Source: Segetibacter koreensis DSM 18137
Lineage (GTDB): Bacteria; Bacteroidota; Bacteroidia; Chitinophagales; Chitinophagaceae
Reading direction: 5' to 3'
Assembly (NCBI RefSeq): GCF_000374045.1
Contig: NZ_KB893334.1
Span: 17,528 to 52,188 of the forward strand
Length of the DNA stretch: 34,661 nt
In this document: one piece after another, positions 8,907 through 17,686 of the stretch
Position numbering within the stretch: the stretch's first letter is position 1
Layout of the letters: each line of letters opens with the position of its first letter
Notes under the pieces: model-generated
Told to the model about the DNA's origin: nothing
The model's database searches: none
What the model saw: the letters and a program-made list of their open reading frames with translations, nothing else
Position numbers and translations under genes: made by a program

Positions 8907-9146
8907 TTCTGGAATGAATCTGTTAATAGACTTGCTTTGTATGTGTTGGCTTTTTCTTATGCAGTCGAAGTATCTCAGTATTTCAAGTTTATAAAAGTGC
9001 TTGGGCTTCAAAACTTTACAGTCGCCAGGCTTATTTTAGGAAGTTCATTTTCCTGGAGCGATATAGTTGCTTATACTTTAGGAGTTCTATTTATATTTAT
9101 TGTTGAGGGGTTTCGAACAAAACGAAGAGGAATGGGGAAGACATAG
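8907..9146 (+). pseudogene. Truncated DUF2809 membrane protein
   Basis: The frame from about 8907 reads 'FWNESVNRLALYVLAFSYAVEVSQYFK', then 'LGLQNFTVARLILGSSFSW', 'DIVAYTLGVLFIF'. This is the C-terminal two-thirds of the DUF2809 family (small membrane protein, about 120-140 aa), with its typical E-x-SQ and 'G-SFSW-D' motifs. The N-terminal helices are missing and a stop lies in frame at 8859. The first available start is TTG at 8937, which begins inside a membrane helix. Most likely a broken gene next to the relaxase scar. Confidence 0.6.
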
Positions 9147-9249
9147 ATAAAAATTGTAACTGCTCAGACTTCTTTATTTACCCTGTTGCTTGGTCCGCTA
9201 ATTCCTTGTGGTAGTGCCTTAATTTTCTAAAAACTGCTTTTTTTCATAA

Positions 9250-9269
9250 AACCACATAAATATGTGGTT
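9250..9269. promoter_or_regulatory. Perfect palindrome upstream of hsdR (candidate operator)
   Basis: AACCACATAAATATGTGGTT has 9-bp perfect arms around a 2-nt centre and lies 46 nt before the TTG start of hsdR. There is no T-tract, so it reads as a dimeric-regulator binding site rather than a terminator. No regulator gene was identified nearby. Confidence 0.45.
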
Positions 9270-9315
9270 GGACAGGTTGAAAAAAAGTCTACATTAGCAA
9301 ATCTAAGTTACACCA

Positions 9316-12117
9316 TTGATTGCTAACCAAAACCCCGAACAGCTTGTCCGAGACAAAATTGACAAAATGCTTCTTGCATCGGGTTGGTTAGTACAATCAA
9401 AAAAGCAAATAAACCTCGCTGCAAATATTGGTGTTGCCGTTCGCGAATACCAAACGAACGTTGGTCCTGCTGACTATATTCTTTTTGTAAATAAGAAGCC
9501 TGTTGGGGTTATCGAAGCAAAGCGTGAGGAAGAAGGAATACACCTGACCGTGCATGAAGACCAGACAGAAGGTTATGCGAAGGCGAAACTTCGGTTGATA
9601 GATAATGCTCCTTTGGTTTTTGCTTATGAAAGTACAGATGGGGTAACCCGTTTTACCGACTATCGCGATCCCAAGCCTCGTTCTCGCCCGGTGTTTACTT
9701 TCCATCGTCCTGAAACATTTAAGAACTGGTTGCAGGAAGGAAAGTCGTTAAGATCGAAATTTCTTGAACTGCCTACTTTACCACTTACCGGCTTACGGTA
9801 TTGCCAGGTAGAAGCAATCACTAATCTTGAAAAATCATTCAAACAATTTAAGCCAAAAGCCCTTGTGCAGATGGCTACTGGTAGTGGTAAAACATTTACG
9901 GCCATTACAAGCATTTACCGCCTGCTAAAATTTACCAAGGCCAAACGCATCCTGTTCCTGGTTGATACAAAGAACTTAGGCGAACAGGCAGAACAGGAGT
10001 TTAGAAGATATGTACCGCAAGATGATAATCGCCTCTTTCCTGAATTATATGGTGTAACAAGATTGACAAGTTCCTTTATTCCCGGTGATAGCCAGGTTTA
10101 TATCAGTACCATACAACGATTGTATTCTATACTAAAAGGTATAGAGCTGGATGAACGAGACGAAGAGGAAAATCCTGCAGAAAAATCGTTTACGAAAAAA
10201 GAGCCGTTACCCGTTGTGTACAACCAAAGAGTACCAATGGAGTTTTTTGATTTTGTGGTAATTGACGAATGTCATCGCAGCATATACAACTTATGGAAAC
10301 AGGTGTTGGATTATTTTGACGCTTTCCAGGTCGGCTTAACCGCCACACCCGATAACAGAACGTTTGGTTATTTCAATCAAAATCTTGTGTGCGATTATGG
10401 TTACCAAAAAGCTGTTCAGGATGGAGTATTGGTACCATATAATGTGTTTGAAATAGAAACAAAGATCACGAAGGAAGGAGCTAAGATAGCAATGGGTGAA
10501 TATGTAGGTAAACGTGAAAAACTAACCCGCAAACAATTCTGGCAAACAGCAGATGAAGACTTAACCTACACACAAAAACAATTAGACCGTGATGTAGTTA
10601 ACCCAAACCAGATAAGATTAATCGTTAAAACGATAAAAGAACAATTACCACAAATTTTTACTGACCGTTTTACTCCTTCCCCTTTAGGCGAAGGCGCCGG
10701 GGTTTTCGAAGTTCCCAAAACCCTCATCTTTGCTAAATCCGACTCCCACGCCGATGACATCATCAATATCGTTCGTGAAGAGTTTGGCGAAGAAAATAAG
10801 TTCTGCAAAAAGATTACTTATAATGCTGACGACCCTAAAGGCATATTGAACAATTTTCGCAATAGCTATTATCCCCGCATTGCTGTTACGGTCGACATGA
10901 TTGCTACCGGTACTGATATCCGTCCATTAGAAGTATTGGTTTTTTTGAGAGATGTAAAAAGCAAGAGTTATTACGAACAAATGAAAGGACGTGGTACCCG
11001 TACATGCAGCCTCGAAGAACTTAGGGCTACTGGTACACCTGCTGCAAAACTCACCAAAGATCATTTTGTAATTATAGATTGTATAGGTGTTGAGAAAAGC
11101 CAAAAGACCGACAGTCGTCCTCTTGAAAAAAAGCCAGGCATGAGCCTGAAGGAAGTGCTTGAAAGAATACATTTAGGAGATACCAGCGAAGACATGCTTA
11201 CCACCTTAGCCAATCGCCTGATCCGTTTAGATAAACAGGTCAACGAAAAGGAGAAAATGAGCTTTGCCGAAAAAGCAGGCGGACAAACCATTAATCATGT
11301 AGTAAAGGAACTGCTAAATGCTTATGACGCAGATACAGTGGAAGGTATAAGGCTTAAGGTGGAAGGTGAAATGCCCGGAGCAAGTCCCGAACAAATACAA
11401 TCAACTATCAACGAACAACTGTCAACCATAGTTGAAAAGGCTACTGATATCTTCAACGATCCCGACCTTCGTAACTATATTATTGATGTGCGTAAAAAGT
11501 ACGACCAGGTAATTGATACAATTAATGCGGACGAGATTGTAAAAATGGGTTGGGTAAAAGACAATAAAGCCGCTGCTGAAGGACTGGTAGATGAATTCAG
11601 GGAATGGATAGAACAACATAAAACAGAGATAACTGCTTTACAGATATTCTACGAGCAGCCTTACCGCAGAAGAGAGTTATCGTATAAGATGATAAAAGAC
11701 CTGGTAGAAACCATAAAGACAAACAAACCCCTTCTTGCGCCTTTACATGTGTGGCAGGCCTACGAACAACTCGAAAAAGTAAATGGCAGTACAAAGAACG
11801 AATTGATTGCTTTGGTATCGCTGGTGCGTAAAGTAAGTGGAATTGATAACACCCTTACCCCTTTTGATAAAACGGTAGATAAGAATTTCCAGGAGTGGAT
11901 CTTTAAGAAACAGGCAGGCACGCTAAAGTACACCGAAGAACAGGTACATTGGCTGCGGATGATAAAGGATTACATAGCCAACTCGTTTCATGTAGACAGA
12001 GACGATTTCCAACTCGACCCTTTCAACAAGCAAGGCGGTCTGGGTAAGATGTGGCAGTTATTTGGCGAAGAAACGGATGAAATTATTAATGAATTAAATG
12101 AAAGTTTGGTAGCATAG
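9316..12117 (+). CDS. hsdR: Type I restriction enzyme, R (endonuclease/translocase) subunit
   Basis: 933 aa. The N-terminal nuclease domain shows D53 in 'GPADYILF' and E67-A-K69 in 'GVIEAKRE' (PD-(D/E)xK). The SF2 translocase follows: Walker A 'ATGSGKT' (187-193), 'FLVDTKNLGEQA' (motif Ia), DECH box 317-320, 'GLTATP' (motif III), 'GTDIRPLEVLVFLRDVKS' and 'QMKGRGTR' (motif VI), then a C-terminal domain for binding the methylase core. With HsdM and HsdS it would cut unmodified DNA after translocation. The start is TTG at 9316: a stop lies at 9304-9306 and 'NPEQLVRDKID' is the conserved N-terminus. An in-frame 'TPSPLGEGAGV' insertion near residues 452-464 looks like a REP-type element in the linker between the RecA lobes; the frame is intact. 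Confidence 0.95.
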   Translation: MIANQNPEQLVRDKIDKMLLASGWLVQSKKQINLAANIGVAVREYQTNVGPADYILFVNKKPVGVIEAKREEEGIHLTVHEDQTEGYAKAKLRLIDNAPLVFAYESTDGVTRFTDYRDPKPRSRPVFTFHRPETFKNWLQEGKSLRSKFLELPTLPLTGLRYCQVEAITNLEKSFKQFKPKALVQMATGSGKTFTAITSIYRLLKFTKAKRILFLVDTKNLGEQAEQEFRRYVPQDDNRLFPELYGVTRLTSSFIPGDSQVYISTIQRLYSILKGIELDERDEEENPAEKSFTKKEPLPVVYNQRVPMEFFDFVVIDECHRSIYNLWKQVLDYFDAFQVGLTATPDNRTFGYFNQNLVCDYGYQKAVQDGVLVPYNVFEIETKITKEGAKIAMGEYVGKREKLTRKQFWQTADEDLTYTQKQLDRDVVNPNQIRLIVKTIKEQLPQIFTDRFTPSPLGEGAGVFEVPKTLIFAKSDSHADDIINIVREEFGEENKFCKKITYNADDPKGILNNFRNSYYPRIAVTVDMIATGTDIRPLEVLVFLRDVKSKSYYEQMKGRGTRTCSLEELRATGTPAAKLTKDHFVIIDCIGVEKSQKTDSRPLEKKPGMSLKEVLERIHLGDTSEDMLTTLANRLIRLDKQVNEKEKMSFAEKAGGQTINHVVKELLNAYDADTVEGIRLKVEGEMPGASPEQIQSTINEQLSTIVEKATDIFNDPDLRNYIIDVRKKYDQVIDTINADEIVKMGWVKDNKAAAEGLVDEFREWIEQHKTEITALQIFYEQPYRRRELSYKMIKDLVETIKTNKPLLAPLHVWQAYEQLEKVNGSTKNELIALVSLVRKVSGIDNTLTPFDKTVDKNFQEWIFKKQAGTLKYTEEQVHWLRMIKDYIANSFHVDRDDFQLDPFNKQGGLGKMWQLFGEETDEIINELNESLVA
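10669..10710 (+). repeat. REP-like GC-rich insertion within hsdR
   Basis: The segment CCTTCCCCTTTAGGCGAAGG, followed by CGCCGGGGTT, encodes PSPLGEGAGV in the middle of hsdR between 'IFTDR' and 'EVPKTLIFAK', which are adjacent in relatives as I recall them. Sequences of this type are common interspersed repeats in Bacteroidota. The stretch is more GC-rich than the gene and keeps the frame. Confidence 0.5.
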
Positions 12118-12120
12118 ACT

Positions 12121-12158
12121 TCCCGTCATTGCGAGGAAGTACGACGAAGCAATCTCCT
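12121..12158 (+). repeat. REP-like element between hsdR and hsdS
   Basis: TCCCGTCATTGCGAGGAAGT followed by ACGACGAAGCAATCTCCT is a variant of the interspersed 'CGTCATTGCGAGG...CGAAGCAATC' element known from many Bacteroidota. It begins 3 nt after the hsdR stop. The gap between hsdR and hsdS is 153 nt, unusually long for a type I operon. Confidence 0.65.
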
Positions 12159-12205
12159 GATAAAAGAAAGGAACTTTTTTATGAACCAAACAACATTGCT
12201 ACTAT

Positions 12206-12232
12206 GAAACATCCGTTGCGTCGCACTCTTGT
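12206..12232 (-). repeat. Short interspersed repeat, left inverted copy
   Basis: The reverse complement reads ACAAGAGTGCGACGCAACGG and continues ATGTTT. The 10-mer TGCGACGCAA (complement of 12216-12225) recurs in the opposite orientation at 20743-20752 with a similar flank. The pair brackets hsdS-qatABCD-ATPase/HNH. Confidence 0.5.
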
Positions 12233-12270
12233 AGTGGATAACAATATTGAGCAATATTTTAAGAAAATAA

Positions 12271-13509
12271 ATGATAGTTAGTAGAGACATACGAACAGGT
12301 TGGGAACGAGTGACTCTCGGGGAAGTTGCTACTTATATAAACGGGAAAGCATTTAAACCTTCTGAATGGGGTTCAGAAGGTTTGCCAATTGTCAGAATCC
12401 AAAATCTAAACAAGGAAAAATCTTTTTATAACTATTGTAATTTTCCTGTAGACAAAAAGTTTGTACTTAATAAAGGCGATTTATTATTTGCATGGTCAGG
12501 AACTCCTGATACTTCCTTTGGTGCCCACATTTGGAAAGGCGATCAAGCTGTATTGAATCAACATATTTTTCGAGTAGTAGTAAACGAAGATAAGATTGAT
12601 AAAAAGTTTTACTTATATGCTTTAAATAATAAGGTAAAAGAATTTGTTAGTAAAGCTCACGGCACAGCAGGACTTGCTCATATTACTAAGAAAAAATTTG
12701 AGGAAGCAGAGATTTTTCTGCCTACGATGGCAGAACAAAAATTAATTGTAACTAAAATAGAAGAACTTTTTAGCGAAATAGATAAAGGCATTGAAGAAAT
12801 AAAAACAGCACAACAGCAATTAAAAGTATACCGGCAAGCTGTATTAAAATGGGCTTTTGAAGGGAAGTTGACAAATGAAGATTTTGTCGAAGGAGAGTTA
12901 CCGAAAGGATGGAAGTGGGTTGAAATAAATGATGTAGGGAAAGTAAAAGGAGGAAAACGATTGCCGCCTAAACATCTTTATTCCCAAGAACAGACGGAGT
13001 TTGTTTATATAATGGCAGGCAATCTAAAAGATGGGACTGTGAAGCATTCACCAACTTATATTCATAAAGAAACGTTTGATGCACTTGCTAATTACAAAGT
13101 TACTGGTAACGAAGTTTACATAACTATTGTCGGTGCATGTATTGGTGATGCAGGTGTGATTCCAGAAAAGATAGGTAACGCTATACTTACTGAAAATGCG
13201 GCCAAGATCATCGAATTAAAAAATGTTCAAAATATCTATTTAGCGAGATGGTTGAACTCACATGTTTGCCAAACAGAAATTAAAGGGAAAATCTTATCTG
13301 CAACATTAGGAAAGCTTGCATTGAATAGAATAGGAACTTTAAAAGTTCCGCTGCCACCTTTAGAAGAACAACAACAAATCGTTCAGGAAATAGAAAGTCG
13401 CCTTAGTGTTTGTGATAAGATAGAAGAAACAATAACCAACAGCCTAAAACAAGCGGAGGCTTTAAGACAAAGTATTTTAAAGAAAGCCTTTGAAGGGAAG
13501 TTGATGTAA
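12271..13509 (+). CDS. hsdS: Type I restriction-modification specificity subunit
   Basis: 412 aa with the standard two-half layout: target recognition domain 1 ('GWERVTLGEVATYINGKAFK', about 10-150), central conserved helix ('KIEELFSEIDKGIEEIKTAQ' to 'AVLKWAFEGKL'), target recognition domain 2 ('GWKWVEINDVGKVKGGKRLP', about 215-360) and a second conserved helix ('IVQEIESRLSVCDKIEETI' to 'ILKKAFEGKL'). The two helices are clear internal repeats and set the spacing between the two half-sites of the DNA target. It would bind HsdM and HsdR. Its partner hsdM lies 7.3 kb downstream, with defence genes in between. qatA follows after 15 nt, so hsdS and the qat genes probably share a transcript. Confidence 0.94.
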   Translation: MIVSRDIRTGWERVTLGEVATYINGKAFKPSEWGSEGLPIVRIQNLNKEKSFYNYCNFPVDKKFVLNKGDLLFAWSGTPDTSFGAHIWKGDQAVLNQHIFRVVVNEDKIDKKFYLYALNNKVKEFVSKAHGTAGLAHITKKKFEEAEIFLPTMAEQKLIVTKIEELFSEIDKGIEEIKTAQQQLKVYRQAVLKWAFEGKLTNEDFVEGELPKGWKWVEINDVGKVKGGKRLPPKHLYSQEQTEFVYIMAGNLKDGTVKHSPTYIHKETFDALANYKVTGNEVYITIVGACIGDAGVIPEKIGNAILTENAAKIIELKNVQNIYLARWLNSHVCQTEIKGKILSATLGKLALNRIGTLKVPLPPLEEQQQIVQEIESRLSVCDKIEETITNSLKQAEALRQSILKKAFEGKLM

Positions 13510-13524
13510 AATAATATTATTTCT

Positions 13525-15399
13525 ATGTGGAACGATAAAGAAACAGATGTTGATTTACTTGGGCATGATAAGATTGCACAAACTATAATTGAGATTATTA
13601 ATGATAATCATTTGCGGCCACTTACTATAGGAGTTTATGGTGATTGGGGTGTGGGGAAATCTTCTATTTTATCCTTGTTACAGGCAAAAGTAGCTTTGGA
13701 AAAGCAAGCTAAAGTATCTGAAATTCATTGCATCCTTTTTAATGGATGGTTGTTTCAGGATTACGAAGATGCTAAGACAGCTTTAATGGAAACAGTCGTT
13801 TCTGAACTAGCAAGATTACAACCTCGTAGTGAGAGAATACAAAAGCTTGCAAAGTCTTTGTTTAAGCGAATTAATTGGCTTAAAGTTGCCAAGGTTTCTT
13901 CTTCAGCGGCGGTGACGCTTCTTACCGGTGTACCCTTGCCCATAATGTTTGGACAAATGGGCAATTGGTATAATAAGGGGAAGGAATTGATAGGAATCAA
14001 AGCAGGAGATGAAAGTTCTAAAGATGATGAGTCTTTTTTAAAAGAGGCGGAGGAAGAATCGGTTACTCAACAAATTGAGGCTTTTCGGAAAGAGTTCAAA
14101 AAATTAATTCAAACTTCGAAAGTTGATCATATAATTATCCTTGTTGATGATTTAGATCGTTGTTTACCTAAATCTGTAATTGAAATTCTTGAAGCAATTC
14201 GTCTATTCCTTTTTGTCGAGGGCACTACTTTCGTATTGTCGGCAGATGAGAAAATGATTGAGTATGCAGTGAGGGAACACTTCCCCAACCTGCCAGCAGA
14301 CTATCAGGACTACACAAAGAATTACTTAGAAAAGTTAATTCAAATCCCTATCAGAATCCCTTTATTAAATAAAGCACAAACGGGAAACTATATTAAGTTG
14401 TTAATGCTCCAGCATCACTTAAAACACGATTATGAGCAACTGAAAAATGTATACGAACATTATAATAAACAAAAGAAAAGACCTTATGACACCGTGAACC
14501 TCTCCTATGAAATTATTTCACAAGCAATTGGATCTGATGCCACAGGGCTAAAAGAAACGTTGTTAGTTGCAGATCAATTAACGCCCACCTTAGCATCTGG
14601 GCTTAAAGGAAATCCAAGAAACATTAAAAGGTTTATGAATACTCTCTTTATGCGAATGAGGATAGCCCGCATTTATGGATTGGAAGATATAGTGAAGATG
14701 AACGTGCTGGCGAAACTCATGTTATTAGAAAGGTTCCAATCAAAGAAGTTTGACGATTTGGTAGAAGAGGTAACTTCAACAGATAATGGGATATCCTCAA
14801 CTATTGAAGTAGATGAACAAAAGAAGGAAACTGAAAAAGGAGACGGTAAGGTAACAGAAAAGAAAACTGTAGATAAGCAAGACCTTGAATGGAGAGAGTG
14901 GTTATCACTTGAACCTTCCTTAAGTTCGGTAGACCTTCGACCTTACATTTTTATTTCAAAAGAAAAAGCTGTTGGATTTGATGCAAGTTCTCTTTTCCCT
15001 GACAACCTGCAGACATTACTCGGAATGTTAAATAGCAATTCTGATCTTGGGTTGCGTACTGCAGAAAAACAACTTGAGACGATTACATCAAAAGAAAGGA
15101 TTTTGCTTTTTGACAAACTTGAAGCTGAAAGCAGGGCGGCAACAGACTTGAAAAATATTCCTGCTCCTATCAAGGGGTTATTAAGAATTATTAAAGTAGA
15201 TGAGTCTCTTGAACTAAGAATGATCAATTTAATGGTTTCGTTTCCACCATCAGAATTAGGTCCTTGGGCAGTAGCAGAATTGGGGGGATTAAAGAATGAA
15301 CAAGCTAAAGAAAAAGTGAGAGCACTTTTTGAAACCTGGGCAAGACAGGATTCAAATAAAACTTTACAATCACTAGCAAAAAGTTTTAAAGTAAAATAA
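13525..15399 (+). CDS. qatA: QatA, KAP-family P-loop ATPase of Qat anti-phage system
   Basis: 624 aa. Walker A 'GDWGVGKSS' (39-47, Lys45) and Walker B 'LVDDLDRC' (206-213) are typical of KAP NTPases. Between them lies a moderately hydrophobic segment ('AAVTLLTGVPLPIMFGQMG', about 130-150) of the kind that interrupts KAP domains and may touch the membrane. The N-terminus 'WNDKETDVDLLG' is characteristic of KAP proteins. A charged, low-complexity linker ('EQKKETEKGDGKVTEKKTVD', about 431-450) precedes a C-terminal domain unique to this branch. qatB starts 2 nt after the stop and qatC and qatD follow in the known order of the four-gene Qat system, which protects against phage; its mechanism is not settled. 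ATP-driven sensing or assembly is the likely role. Confidence 0.93.
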   Translation: MWNDKETDVDLLGHDKIAQTIIEIINDNHLRPLTIGVYGDWGVGKSSILSLLQAKVALEKQAKVSEIHCILFNGWLFQDYEDAKTALMETVVSELARLQPRSERIQKLAKSLFKRINWLKVAKVSSSAAVTLLTGVPLPIMFGQMGNWYNKGKELIGIKAGDESSKDDESFLKEAEEESVTQQIEAFRKEFKKLIQTSKVDHIIILVDDLDRCLPKSVIEILEAIRLFLFVEGTTFVLSADEKMIEYAVREHFPNLPADYQDYTKNYLEKLIQIPIRIPLLNKAQTGNYIKLLMLQHHLKHDYEQLKNVYEHYNKQKKRPYDTVNLSYEIISQAIGSDATGLKETLLVADQLTPTLASGLKGNPRNIKRFMNTLFMRMRIARIYGLEDIVKMNVLAKLMLLERFQSKKFDDLVEEVTSTDNGISSTIEVDEQKKETEKGDGKVTEKKTVDKQDLEWREWLSLEPSLSSVDLRPYIFISKEKAVGFDASSLFPDNLQTLLGMLNSNSDLGLRTAEKQLETITSKERILLFDKLEAESRAATDLKNIPAPIKGLLRIIKVDESLELRMINLMVSFPPSELGPWAVAELGGLKNEQAKEKVRALFETWARQDSNKTLQSLAKSFKVK

Positions 15400-15401
15400 A
15401 T

Positions 15402-16337
15402 ATGGGAACATCAAGTTCGGGTGGTGGCGCTGGTGGGGGAAATCCACTTATACCTAGTTGGATTGATAATGGAGGTCTACCTCCACCGCAATCATCACCA
15501 CCTGACATGGATCAAACAGACCAAAGCAGCCCAGAAGACAATTCAGGTGATGCAGAACCAGGAGATAATAATGGAGGTCCTGCGCCCAATGGAGATGGGG
15601 AGACGAGTATCAATCCTCCGCTTGGAGGAGCCGAAACAAGGAGTAACAATCGTTACACCCTCCCCAAGAAGCAGTTCAATAAATATTCACGCAGTGGGGG
15701 AAGAGATACAACTTCTTTGAGGCAAGCATTAAAAAGTTACAGCCGAACTGCTGCTGGAAGTACCAGCGCCCTTGCAAGAAGGATGCGGCCATCAGCATCA
15801 CGGGTAGCAATATTCTACGAGACGATTGACACCATTCGTAGACGGGGTGCTACCACCGCCCTGACTGAATTTAATCTGGCGGAATACGTAAATCAACCGT
15901 TACTTGATACCTTATCTGCATTAGGCGACTTAGTTTTTAGTGATACGGGTAAAGTCTATGAAGACACCCAAGATGATAGTATTACAAAAGTCGCTTATGC
16001 AAATACTGTTATACGAATTTGTGAAGATGCACCTGATATGGATTTAAATGACTTAAGCAATGATCAGGTAGAAGTTATGATGGCGATTTTCATTGAAGAA
16101 ACAATTGCCCAAAGAGTTATTAATGATATCGGAAATCAATACACAGAAACCCTTGTTGATATTGAAGCATTGTTAGAGATTGAAAATGGTATTTACCAAA
16201 TTGTAAAGGGAATGGTACGCAATCAAATAATGCCTGAAATAAGTGCTACTAGACGGGGAGACAAACAAGACCTTGAACGAAACATTGAAAACATTTACCG
16301 AACTGCCTTTGATGCAATGGCAGGTACAAATGATTAA
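15402..16337 (+). CDS. qatB: QatB, accessory protein of Qat anti-phage system
   Basis: 311 aa, identified mainly by position between qatA and qatC and by its layout. The N-terminal ~85 residues are a Gly/Pro/Asp-rich disordered stretch ('MGTSSSGGGAGGGNPLIPSW'), then a basic patch ('KKQFNKYSRSGGRDTTSL'), then an alpha-helical domain with no known catalytic motif. QatB proteins I recall begin in the same way, 'MGTS' followed by small residues and a 'P.W' element. No enzymatic function is assignable; a scaffold or substrate-like role is inference. Spacing is 2 nt to both neighbours, indicating tight translational coupling. Confidence 0.88.
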   Translation: MGTSSSGGGAGGGNPLIPSWIDNGGLPPPQSSPPDMDQTDQSSPEDNSGDAEPGDNNGGPAPNGDGETSINPPLGGAETRSNNRYTLPKKQFNKYSRSGGRDTTSLRQALKSYSRTAAGSTSALARRMRPSASRVAIFYETIDTIRRRGATTALTEFNLAEYVNQPLLDTLSALGDLVFSDTGKVYEDTQDDSITKVAYANTVIRICEDAPDMDLNDLSNDQVEVMMAIFIEETIAQRVINDIGNQYTETLVDIEALLEIENGIYQIVKGMVRNQIMPEISATRRGDKQDLERNIENIYRTAFDAMAGTND

Positions 16338-16339
16338 CT

Positions 16340-17686
16340 ATGGGAAAGCTTGCCTTAATTACAAAAGTGGGTGAAGAAGATACCGGAGTGGATGTGAGCG
16401 GACGAGAATATTTAAAAACCGGTAATCTTAAAATGTTTACAGCATCTTCAAGTGTAAGTGTTCATGCATTACTCTCAAGTCTTAAAAAATTAAAGCTTGA
16501 GCCTTCTGAAGTTGCTATGGATCTTCTTGTGGTTGCTAGTACCATGTATGCAGCTGATACAAGAATAGATAGGAAAACATTTGGAGAAGATTCATGGACA
16601 AGAATAATAGATCTCTATATACCTGTTAGTGATCCTGTTCGCTGGAGTAATCAAAGTGATCGTTTACAAAAGATATTTCGCTTTCTTACTGGCGATATTT
16701 GGACTCTTTATTTTCGTCCTAGAACAAATATGCCTATTCTTTCACCTAGGGGGAATCGTAAGAAGTATAAAATGCCTTACAATACAGATACTGTCTGTTT
16801 GTTTTCAGGAGGGATGGACAGTTTTATTGGAGCGATAGACTTATTGGAAAGAGGTATTAGACCGCTTTTAGTTGGGCATTCTAAAAGTGCAGATGTTGCA
16901 CCATATCAATCAAAGTGTGCTGCCGCTTTAGCATCTCACTATAATAATATTGCTCCACAAAGGATACATGCTTTTTTAAGTATTCCTAAAGAAGACTTAT
17001 TCGATAGCTTAGACAATACTGAAAGAGGTAGATCTTTTCTCTTTTTAACTTTGGGTGGGGTTTGTGCTTCCTCATTAAATCAAACATCCACGCTGGTAAT
17101 TCCAGAAAATGGTATGATTAGTTTAAACTTGCCATTAACACCTCTTCGTATAGGATCTCATAGTACTCGTACAACGCATCCTTACTATTTGAAGATGATG
17201 CAGGAGTTATTTTCTCAATTAGGACTAGGTGTTACCTTACATAATCCTTATCAGTTTAAAACTAAAGGAGAAATGCTAATTGAATGTGCCAATCAATCTC
17301 TCGTAATAAACACAGAAACGATGTCATGCAGTCATCCTGCAGCAGGACGATATCAAGGTGGAGTGGGAAGTTCAAACAAGCATTGTGGCTATTGTGTCCC
17401 ATGTATCATTCGCCAGTCATCTTTTCGTGCAGCTAGTCAACACGATCCTTTTCCTTATGGTGTCGATCTCCATTCAACTCCAATCGACATTAAAACTGCC
17501 AAAGGAGCTGACGTAATAGCTTTTAAATATATGATTGAAAAAGTAAAGCGGCATCCATCTTATTTGACGGCTGCAATTAGAAATACAGGTCGGTTAGGAA
17601 CACAAGTTCAACGTTATGTTGATGTTTATAGTAGGGCATTAAACGAGGTTGATCAATTTTTAAATGGAGTTACACTTACTGCATGA
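16340..17686 (+). CDS. qatC: QatC, QueC-like PP-loop enzyme of Qat anti-phage system
   Basis: 448 aa. The PP-loop ATP-pyrophosphatase motif 'FSGGMDS' (155-161) and the zinc-binding cysteines C330 ('MSCSH') and C349-x2-C352-x2-C355 ('CGYCVPC') are those of QueC, the 7-cyano-7-deazaguanine synthase. The protein is about twice the usual QueC length (about 220 aa) because of an N-terminal extension of some 150 residues, typical of QatC. It probably performs an ATP-dependent deazaguanine- or nitrile-type reaction, perhaps on a protein or nucleic acid rather than in queuosine synthesis; no other queuosine genes are present. The last 4 nt overlap qatD (ATGA), so translation is coupled. Confidence 0.93.
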   Translation: MGKLALITKVGEEDTGVDVSGREYLKTGNLKMFTASSSVSVHALLSSLKKLKLEPSEVAMDLLVVASTMYAADTRIDRKTFGEDSWTRIIDLYIPVSDPVRWSNQSDRLQKIFRFLTGDIWTLYFRPRTNMPILSPRGNRKKYKMPYNTDTVCLFSGGMDSFIGAIDLLERGIRPLLVGHSKSADVAPYQSKCAAALASHYNNIAPQRIHAFLSIPKEDLFDSLDNTERGRSFLFLTLGGVCASSLNQTSTLVIPENGMISLNLPLTPLRIGSHSTRTTHPYYLKMMQELFSQLGLGVTLHNPYQFKTKGEMLIECANQSLVINTETMSCSHPAAGRYQGGVGSSNKHCGYCVPCIIRQSSFRAASQHDPFPYGVDLHSTPIDIKTAKGADVIAFKYMIEKVKRHPSYLTAAIRNTGRLGTQVQRYVDVYSRALNEVDQFLNGVTLTA

